Positions 1-6,169 of a DNA stretch of 6,426 nt are shown piece by piece. The DNA comes from an uncultured Chloroflexota bacterium (GTDB taxonomy: Bacteria; Chloroflexota; Chloroflexia; Thermomicrobiales; UBA6265), in assembly GCA_937901745.1 (NCBI GenBank), contig CALGSZ010000045.1:1-6426 (forward strand), given 5' to 3'. The position numbers were made by a program, and so were the translations under genes. Numbering within the stretch: the first letter of the stretch is position 1; every line of letters begins with the position of its first letter. Under the pieces are notes generated by a model, which ran no database searches, was not told the origin of the DNA, and worked only from the letters and a program-made list of their open reading frames with translations.

Positions 1-90
1 GATAGGCACGAGGAGCGTCGGGAGAGGTACCCACGCGGTCTCTGTCTCCTGGGATGTACATCAACAGGATGGGAGCGCTCTGGCTAGAGC

Positions 91-110
91 GGGACACAAC
101 TGTCCGTCCC
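91..110. repeat. Short inverted repeat with two alternative stems
   Basis: GGACA (92-96) pairs perfectly with TGTCC (101-105) around a CAAC loop. Alternatively GGGAC (91-95) pairs with GTCCC (106-110); the two pairings exclude each other. There is no T-run on either side, so it does not look like a standard intrinsic terminator. It may be the remnant of a 3' end, an operator-like site, or chance. Confidence 0.3.
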
Positions 111-327
111 TATTGTAACCGGCGGCTGTGACGGAGGGCGAAGATTGCGCTGAGTGGTGCTTCGCTGTCACACGAACAAAGGACACGCATTCCAGGTCGT
201 TAGGGTGGCCAAACGCTCTTCCCTAGTGTCGAACTTTCAAACGTTCCCAAGGAATAAGTGAGCGGGAAGGCAACGCGGCGGCGTTTGCGACCCGGCGCTC
301 ATGGCCGAAGCTGACGAGCATGTCGTT

Positions 328-334
328 GGAGGAG
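328..334 (+). promoter_or_regulatory. Strong Shine-Dalgarno that decides the start at 340
   Basis: GGAGGAG lies five bases before the ATG at 340, an almost ideal anti-SD match and spacing. The more upstream in-frame ATG at 301 has no such sequence in front of it. The internal start also places a hydrophobic segment right at the N-terminus, as expected for a signal anchor, which supports the choice independently. Confidence 0.8.
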
Positions 335-339
335 CAGAT

Positions 340-1101
340 ATGCGTTGGAGGGACCTGCTACTCGCTGCACTCTTGTTGTCGATTGTCGGCATTCGTTGGG
401 GCTATACGCCATCAATGGCCGCGTCCCCGACCGCGACGCCAAATTACAAGGCGACGATATCCGCTCTGGAGACTCAGGTTGCTGGCTTGTCGACGCCGAC
501 GCCACGCGCAACGAGCACGCCGACGCCCCGACCGACGCTGACGCCAACGCTCTCGGTGTACGACAAATACCCTCGAGTCATTGCCGACATTGCCCGCCAG
601 GACTCCCCCATGTTCTGCGATCGGATCGGCTGGGGAATCTCGGCTAGCGGAGCAGATTTCCAGACTCGATGGCGCTTCTACTCCGCCTGCGGCTCGGTCC
701 TGACGATCGCTGCCATCTGCGTCAAGCAAACAGACTCCTACGGAGTGATGCCGGCCCCTCGGTCGGGAAATCAATGGATTCTCTGCTCGGTCTCAATTGG
801 TAACCATGGAGTGGAGCCCCTGCTCATCGGGCCGACTGATTTCCGGCTCATCTCTGTCGACGGAGTTCGATTCTCCCCGATGACTCCGTACAGCCTTGCT
901 CCGCATATCAGTCAAGTGCTCTATGACGACTTGTTGCCGCCCGACCAATTCGCGATGGGCTGGATCGGTTTCGAGGTTTGGAATCCGATTGAGGAGCCGG
1001 TCCGGCTCGAGATGAACAATCCTTTCGTTCCTGATGGAACTGATGAGCCGCTGATTATCATCATCGAGCGCCTTGAGGAATTCGGGTCGCCTTCGGTGTA
1101 A
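340..1101 (+). CDS. Membrane-anchored DUF4352-like extracytoplasmic protein
   Basis: Probable surface protein of 253 residues and unknown role. From the ATG at 340 it starts MRWRD, followed by a hydrophobic segment at about residues 6-19, which reads as a signal sequence or N-terminal membrane anchor. No lipobox cysteine follows, so it is probably not a lipoprotein. Residues 36-50 form a short amphipathic helix (ISALETQVAGL), then a Thr/Pro/Arg linker at 52-70. The C-terminal part (about 133-241) reads like DUF4352, an immunoglobulin-like beta domain: it has the conserved run 'SVSIGNHGVEPLLIGPTDFRL', split here as SVSIGNHGVEP then LLIGPTDFRL, followed by 'DGVRFSP' and the closing strand 'MGWIGFEV'. 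Four cysteines (93, 117, 127, 149) lie outside the membrane and could form disulfides. This anchor-helix-TP linker build is typical of Chloroflexota. A start at 301 would add 13 residues but lacks a ribosome binding site. It converges on the large minus-strand gene and shows no functional tie to it. Confidence 0.8.
   Translation: MRWRDLLLAALLLSIVGIRWGYTPSMAASPTATPNYKATISALETQVAGLSTPTPRATSTPTPRPTLTPTLSVYDKYPRVIADIARQDSPMFCDRIGWGISASGADFQTRWRFYSACGSVLTIAAICVKQTDSYGVMPAPRSGNQWILCSVSIGNHGVEPLLIGPTDFRLISVDGVRFSPMTPYSLAPHISQVLYDDLLPPDQFAMGWIGFEVWNPIEEPVRLEMNNPFVPDGTDEPLIIIIERLEEFGSPSV
493..549 (+). repeat. Degenerate ACGCC-type repeat coding a TP-rich linker
   Basis: The stretch is built from repeated ACGCC/ACGCCGACGCC units and encodes the Thr-Pro-Arg linker at residues 52-70 of the DUF4352-like protein. 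It is very GC rich (45 of 60 bases on the line 481-540). Such linkers are extended spacers between a membrane anchor and a folded domain; the repetitive codons could let its length change by slippage. Confidence 0.6.
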
Positions 1102-1189
1102 GCGAGCGCTCACGCAGGCGCAGGAGCATGGCTCAGGGGCACTAAGGAAGGTTGCGCAGCTTCTGGTCAGTCCTGGGGCGTGCGGAACG
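1102..1189. other. Convergent intergenic gap, no terminator seen
   Basis: Eighty-eight bases lie between two genes that point at each other. I looked for a bidirectional hairpin and found only weak elements: the palindrome GAGCGCTC at 1104-1111 without a loop, and a four-base stem GAGC-ATG-GCTC. There is no T-run in either direction, so termination is either factor-dependent or happens inside the opposite gene. Confidence 0.5.
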
Positions 1190-4100
1190 CTATCTGCGAG
1201 TCACTAGCTGATAGCGACCCGCTCGCTCTTGGATCAGATTCTCGCTAGCGGCTCGTTGCACGATCTCCTGCAATCGCCGTTTGATCTCGGAGCCGGTGCG
1301 CGAATATCCGAAGAGCCTGGCGGTGTGCGACACCAACTCATCTTGGGTGAGAGAGAAAGCCTGCTTGAGCACGAGGGTTACGCCACTGATAAGTTCTTCG
1401 TCAGCGATGTGAGCGATCTCGCGAAGGCGCCCATCTGGCATGGCGCCGCGCGGGTAGACGTCAGGTTGGGGTACGGGCCAGAGAAAGTCGCCTCGTACCT
1501 CAATACGGTTGCGGTGCCAAGCGAGCCGAATCGCTCGCTGTATCTGGGATACGATCCGCTGACCAGCGCGCGAGTAGCCCCACGCAGTGGTGATCCGTCG
1601 CACCAGAAGGTCGCGATGTATCGGCCCTTCGATTTCAACGCAACGGACGACAGCCTCGGCAATGTCGGAGATTGGTGCATTCGGAAGATCGTAAACCCCC
1701 GTGACTTGTAAATCGGCGACCTGATAAGGCTTCGCCATGGATTCGGGCGTGGTAGAGGGGGTGACCGTCTTGTCGGACGCTGATTGTTGGAGATTCTTCA
1801 TCTCCAGAGATGGTTCCACCGTGTCGTTTACCGGTAGGACGTCTTTCGCAAGTGCTCCATTAGACCGAGGCTTGTTCTGACTATCTCGGCCAGGCTCGCT
1901 TTTTTCGCTCGCAAGTAATTCATCGATTCTCTTTCTTACGCGTTGGATCTCTTGGGCAGGATCCTGGAACCAGTCAGTTGACCAGATGCGGTGGATTGTC
2001 CAGCCGAGCCGCTCCAGATGATCTTGGCGTAATCGGTCACGGTCACGCGCAGTCTTTGACTGGTGGTAAGTCTTGCCATCACACTCGAGCCCGAGGATGT
2101 ATCTACCCGGACGATGGGGATGAACGATGGCAAGGTCGATACGGTAGCCGGAGCATCCCACTTGGCGATGAACTGTGTATCCCTCTTGCTCTAGTGCCGT
2201 GCCCACGGCCTCCTCGAACGGAGACTCGTAATCACCATCTCCGCCACTCGCCTCGCGTTCGAGTGCAAGAGGCCCGTTCTCGGCAAAATCAAGGTAAGCC
2301 TTTAGTTGCTTCGCTCCCTCAGCTTGGGTTCGATCTAGGCTTATGTCCTCTGCTTTGATTGAGGAGACGACAATTACTTCTCTTCTTGCTCGGGTTACCA
2401 GCACATTGAGGCGTCTTGGCCCCATTTTTTGGTTGATGGGACCAAAGTTGTGAGAGAGTTTATCGTCCTCATTCTTGGCAAAGCCAACGCTGATGATGAT
2501 CACATCGCGCTCATCGCCTTGGACGAATTCCAGGGATTTGACGAAAAACGGCTCGGAACGATCTTCTTGAAAAAAGGCTTCGACTGAACGATCAAGAGAT
2601 CTGGCATGAACAAGTGCTTCTTCAATAGCATCACGTTGATTGATATTGAAAGCGACGACACCCAACGACTCTTGAGGACGCTCGTGTGCGTGTCGCATGA
2701 CGAGTTCTGCCACGCGACTGGCCTCAATGATGTTGGCGCGTAGATTCCGCTGTATTCCTCCTTTTTCTTGCCGGACTCTAGTTGCCATGTATCGTCCGTC
2801 GGGGACGTATTCCAGGCGAACCCCCAAGCCTGGCTGGCGATCATGTGTCGGTGTTGGGAACGTGATGAGTCTTCCATCGTAGAACTTGTGATTAGAGAAC
2901 GCAATGAGATCTTCGTGCTGGCTGCGATAGTGCCATTTCAAGCTTACTCTGTGTATTCCCTTAGCCTGTAAGGCGTCGAGGATGCTTTCTAGATCTCTCG
3001 GATCACGATCATCCGGATCTTCTTCGGATACTTCATCATTGATGACTCGATCGAAGAAACTGGTGGGAGGAAGTTGCTTCTCATCTCCTGCAACGATGAT
3101 TTGTTTGCCGCGCATGATCGCGCCAATGGCGTCATGCGGGCGGACCTGCGAAGCCTCGTCGAATATAACAACGTCAAACACATATCGGTCAGGTGGCAAG
3201 AAGTGTGAAACAGAAAGAGGACTCATCATTAGACACGGTTTCAGGGTTGGGAGAAGATTGGGGATTCTTTCAAAGAGTTTGCGCAATGGTAGTTGGCGTC
3301 TGCGCTTCCTTGCCTCGTGCTTGAGAATCATGGGCTCTCCGGCATTGGCGGAGGTGATTTGGCCCTGCCGGCTCAACCATGCATGACGGATGCGTTGGAC
3401 GGAGGATTTTATTGACGATAGGTCCAGCTCTCGAAACTGCTCGACAGTCTTTTCATGCTTCGTCCGGCTGAAGTCATACAGCGATGGCTCTTGTTGATAT
3501 ATCCATGAGAGCCAGTTTGTTAAGACGAGTCGAGTGAACGCGTCCTTCCAGCGCTCGGGGGGGATGTTGCGTCTTACAAGTTCTTGGACGATCTCGCCGA
3601 GCCCTTCCTGGGTCGCATGGCTCATTGCGGTCTGTGCGTCGATCCACGAAGTCAATTCATCGAAACGGTTAATGTGCTCTTGCAACCATTCAGACAACCT
3701 ATTGAGAGGAAGAGTTGGGAGTGACAAGGCGGAGTTTCGGCAATACTGCTCATCAAAGAATGATTCCAGGCGTGAAATATTCTCTAATGCTCGGGATACC
3801 CGAGGGGCAAGGATTTGGCGCAGCCGGGCAATTGCCGCGCTTGACTGTCCTTGGCACAGATCTGCTATCAAGCCTGGCGGAACTGGATATGGTTGGAAAT
3901 GCGAGAGTATTCGTCCGGCTGCCGATACGAGTCGTTCAAGTTGCATCCAAGGACTTGGATCTGGCAGCTTGCTGCCGTCTATGCCAATGCCCAACAACGA
4001 TCTGAGCTCAGAGTCGTTTTGTCGGAACCAAGTCAAATGATCGTTAATTTCCGATGCAGCTCTTAGAGTGGAAAGTTCAGCGGAGATCGATCTCTGCTGT

Positions 4101-6073
4101 CCGTCCTTAGCCGCTGCTCGTACGGCGGCTCGATGCCTGCGATGATCGAATGAAAGAAAGCGTGCAAAGCCGCCTTGTTCGTATGAGCGAATGGCTTCGG
4201 GCGTAGCAACCTCAAGAACTTTCTCTTGGTAATTCTCAAAGACCTGAGTCGCCAGCTCTTGTGTTCTAACTGCACGTCTTGTCGCTTCCTCAGCCAGTTG
4301 TTGAGCCTTGAAGGCGCGGTCAGGATCAAGCCAATCTGGTCTGAGTGTGCCTTCCTGAGGCACATCTTCGGCGATTTGCAAGAGTCGCCGGACAGATTCC
4401 AACGAAGTTGGTGCTCGCTCATGCAGCTTGTGTGCAAGTTCCTCGCTCTCTGACCTAATCTGCGGCAGTTCAGCTAGCAGCGACTTGAGTGCCTGAGACA
4501 GGAGCGCGCGGTCAGAAGGACTCGGCTTCCGCTGTCCAAGTACGGCCCAGGGATGCTTGATCCCTTGGTGCAGCACGGGGGCATGCTCACTAGCATGCTG
4601 GATGATGCCTCTCAGCTCTTCAAATCGTTGGAGTGTGAGATCCGTGACGGCGGGAGGAGTCGATTCAAGATATGGGACATCAAGACATGCTGCCAGGTCG
4701 CCGTGTGCTTCGAAGACAGACTTGCCGAGCGGTTGCCGGACGCTATGCAGGGCATCAACATAGGAGTTGAGGTGTTCGCGTGTTCTTGCAAGCTGATCAA
4801 GTTGCCAATCTTGATCTGCTGGCGCCGGTGGGATAGCGTACTGTTCTAAGAACTCCAATCGATTGGCGAGCTCGCTGATAACTTGGTGTTTGCTCGCCTT
4901 ATGGCTGTGAAGCTCCAGACAGAATTCGTCTAGTCCGCGCTCGGCAAGGCGACGATAGACCACCTCAAGTGCCACGGCCTTTTCACTGACAAATAGAACT
5001 GTTTTTCCCCGCGCAATTGACTCCGCGATGATGTTAGCGATGGTCTGACTCTTGCCGGTACCGGGGGGGCCATCAATAATCAGGTGGCTGCCGTTTATAG
5101 CGGAGCGAATAGCCCGCATTTGGCTTGAATCGGCATCCAAGAATGTGAAATCGTCTTTCGGATGAATTGTGCGATCAAGCTCTTCTTCGTGCGGAAGAAG
5201 ATGTGGAGCTTGTTGAAAGTGCCGGTCTCTTGTGGCAAGGATCTGAATTACATCGTGATTGGCGGCAATGTGTAGATACTCACTCAGGTCTTGATACATT
5301 CTCAATTTGTAGAATGGAAAGAGAGCTACGTGGACATGTTCAATTACGTCCCATCCGTCTTGCTCGGCAATGGCTGATCGGACCTCGTCGAAAAGCTCTT
5401 GGAGTTTCTTGTCTTCGTCTATGTCGATTGTGAGATCTAGTCCGAAGTCATATCTTAGGCGCTCTGCCAGTGTAAGATTAAGTGAAGCGTCTTCTCCGGT
5501 GCTTCTGATAGCTAACCTTCGTGTGCGGGTGTTCTCTTCGATCTCCAGTGGCAGCAGGATCAGGGGGGCGTGCAGACGTACTGAGTTCGGCTTTTCACTC
5601 CACTGGAGCATGCCGAAGGACGCGAAGAGGATATTGACGCCTTGCTCCTGCTCTGAAGCACGCGCGTTTTTCTTCAGACGCAATGCGACACGCTCGGCCC
5701 GCTCTCGTGACAGGCTGCAAACTGCTTGCCCGTCTCTCAGGCGGGCGCTGATTGATGGCGCGACTCGTATCGATGATGTTTCGTCTGAGTCATAAGTGGG
5801 TTGCGGGGCATCACTTGGATGCACGTCGAATTCAAGACGCGTCTGTAGCTCGTCCTTTCTGATTTCTCTTGGGTGGTCTATCTCATCATGTCCTAATATT
5901 GTTAGAGACTTGCCGTCGAGTAGGCTCTCATAGAGAGTAGTGATTTCTGGAGCAAGGATCTGTAGAGAATTGGGGCGATGAGCGAATTCACGGAAATTGA
6001 TTAGTCTGTTGCGATTGCTCAGATCAAGGAGATCTTTCTGCCAAAGTCGAAGTTGATCTTCAACGGTTTTCAT
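1190..6073 (-). CDS. DUF4011 / SF1 helicase / Vsr-like nuclease / DUF3320 protein, likely anti-foreign-DNA
   Basis: Giant one-chain helicase-nuclease. Residue numbers here count from the longest start, TTG at 6142 (1650 residues); subtract 23 for the ATG at 6073 chosen here (1627 residues). DUF4011 spans about 28-300, opening with LLDLSNRNRLINF. The helicase follows: Q341; Walker A GPPGTGKS 358-365; motif Ia around LFVSEKAVAL 383-392; Walker B FDEAS 994-998; motif III GDEKQLPP 1019-1026; motif IV WHYRS 1070-1074; motif V VQGDERD 1207-1213; motif VI LVTRARR 1248-1254. All key residues are present, so the ATPase should be active. About 540 mostly helical residues (435-975) are inserted between Ia and II. 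A Vsr/MTES_1575-type PD-(D/E)XK nuclease follows (about 1307-1395) with E1310, D1336 and E1353-C-D1355, then a polar linker and two DUF3320-like units (about 1483-1555 and 1570-1648). Family knowledge points to ATP-driven nucleic acid translocation coupled to cutting, typical of phage or plasmid defence; target and trigger are not visible. No partner gene is adjacent. I prefer the ATG because the TTG lies six bases after an in-frame TAG, lacks a ribosome binding site, and the first 23 residues look unstructured; the ATG's own ribosome site is weak too. Confidence 0.93.
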   Translation of the reverse strand: MKTVEDQLRLWQKDLLDLSNRNRLINFREFAHRPNSLQILAPEITTLYESLLDGKSLTILGHDEIDHPREIRKDELQTRLEFDVHPSDAPQPTYDSDETSSIRVAPSISARLRDGQAVCSLSRERAERVALRLKKNARASEQEQGVNILFASFGMLQWSEKPNSVRLHAPLILLPLEIEENTRTRRLAIRSTGEDASLNLTLAERLRYDFGLDLTIDIDEDKKLQELFDEVRSAIAEQDGWDVIEHVHVALFPFYKLRMYQDLSEYLHIAANHDVIQILATRDRHFQQAPHLLPHEEELDRTIHPKDDFTFLDADSSQMRAIRSAINGSHLIIDGPPGTGKSQTIANIIAESIARGKTVLFVSEKAVALEVVYRRLAERGLDEFCLELHSHKASKHQVISELANRLEFLEQYAIPPAPADQDWQLDQLARTREHLNSYVDALHSVRQPLGKSVFEAHGDLAACLDVPYLESTPPAVTDLTLQRFEELRGIIQHASEHAPVLHQGIKHPWAVLGQRKPSPSDRALLSQALKSLLAELPQIRSESEELAHKLHERAPTSLESVRRLLQIAEDVPQEGTLRPDWLDPDRAFKAQQLAEEATRRAVRTQELATQVFENYQEKVLEVATPEAIRSYEQGGFARFLSFDHRRHRAAVRAAAKDGQQRSISAELSTLRAASEINDHLTWFRQNDSELRSLLGIGIDGSKLPDPSPWMQLERLVSAAGRILSHFQPYPVPPGLIADLCQGQSSAAIARLRQILAPRVSRALENISRLESFFDEQYCRNSALSLPTLPLNRLSEWLQEHINRFDELTSWIDAQTAMSHATQEGLGEIVQELVRRNIPPERWKDAFTRLVLTNWLSWIYQQEPSLYDFSRTKHEKTVEQFRELDLSSIKSSVQRIRHAWLSRQGQITSANAGEPMILKHEARKRRRQLPLRKLFERIPNLLPTLKPCLMMSPLSVSHFLPPDRYVFDVVIFDEASQVRPHDAIGAIMRGKQIIVAGDEKQLPPTSFFDRVINDEVSEEDPDDRDPRDLESILDALQAKGIHRVSLKWHYRSQHEDLIAFSNHKFYDGRLITFPTPTHDRQPGLGVRLEYVPDGRYMATRVRQEKGGIQRNLRANIIEASRVAELVMRHAHERPQESLGVVAFNINQRDAIEEALVHARSLDRSVEAFFQEDRSEPFFVKSLEFVQGDERDVIIISVGFAKNEDDKLSHNFGPINQKMGPRRLNVLVTRARREVIVVSSIKAEDISLDRTQAEGAKQLKAYLDFAENGPLALEREASGGDGDYESPFEEAVGTALEQEGYTVHRQVGCSGYRIDLAIVHPHRPGRYILGLECDGKTYHQSKTARDRDRLRQDHLERLGWTIHRIWSTDWFQDPAQEIQRVRKRIDELLASEKSEPGRDSQNKPRSNGALAKDVLPVNDTVEPSLEMKNLQQSASDKTVTPSTTPESMAKPYQVADLQVTGVYDLPNAPISDIAEAVVRCVEIEGPIHRDLLVRRITTAWGYSRAGQRIVSQIQRAIRLAWHRNRIEVRGDFLWPVPQPDVYPRGAMPDGRLREIAHIADEELISGVTLVLKQAFSLTQDELVSHTARLFGYSRTGSEIKRRLQEIVQRAASENLIQERAGRYQLVTRR

Positions 6074-6141
6074 TGCAACACCGATCGCCGAATCGGCAGA
6101 CTCGCTCGTTCCCGGGTCATTCAATGACGTGATCGTCGCCA

Positions 6142-6169
6142 ATTTTATCTAGATTGAACGCCTGTGCAA
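6142..6169 (-). promoter_or_regulatory. Possible sigma70-type promoter for the helicase-nuclease gene
   Basis: Read on the minus strand, TTGCAC (6164-6169) and TAAAAT (6142-6147, five of six matches to TATAAT) are separated by 16 bases. The -35 match is poor, only three of six. If real, transcription would begin near 6135, downstream of the TTG codon at 6142, leaving about 60 bases of leader before the ATG at 6073. This is a weak consensus match in a moderately AT-rich spot and may be chance. Confidence 0.25.

Larger units (their letters stand above)
1..339. other. Intergenic stretch without a supported gene
   Basis: I see no open frame here with a start, ribosome binding site and recognisable product. 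One + strand frame stays open from the left edge to a TAA near 116 and could be the last codons of an upstream gene, but the peptide is not recognisable. The only structured element is the small inverted repeat at 91-110. No clear -35/-10 pair was found for the downstream gene, although its promoter must lie somewhere in this stretch if it is transcribed on its own. Confidence 0.5.

Noticed and set aside
301..339. Upstream ATG at 301 as the start of the DUF4352-like gene
   Set aside because: No Shine-Dalgarno precedes it, whereas GGAGGAG sits five bases before the ATG at 340, and the added 13 polar residues would displace the signal anchor from the N-terminus.
493..549. Possible CRISPR-like or minisatellite array
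   Set aside because: The units are short, contiguous, lack spacers and lie within codons for a Thr-Pro linker, so they are explained by protein repeat composition.
412..774. Minus-strand frames overlapping the left-hand gene (299-547, 412-774 and 793-1113)
   Set aside because: Arg-rich peptides typical of frames opposite GC-rich coding sequence; the + strand gene has a strong ribosome binding site and a recognisable domain plan.
3534..4040. 168-codon + strand open frame, and other + strand frames at 1229-1711, 1978-2358, 2982-3386 and 5370-5795
   Set aside because: All lie antisense inside the large helicase-nuclease gene, whose motifs prove the minus-strand reading. The antisense peptides have no recognisable domain or convincing ribosome site.
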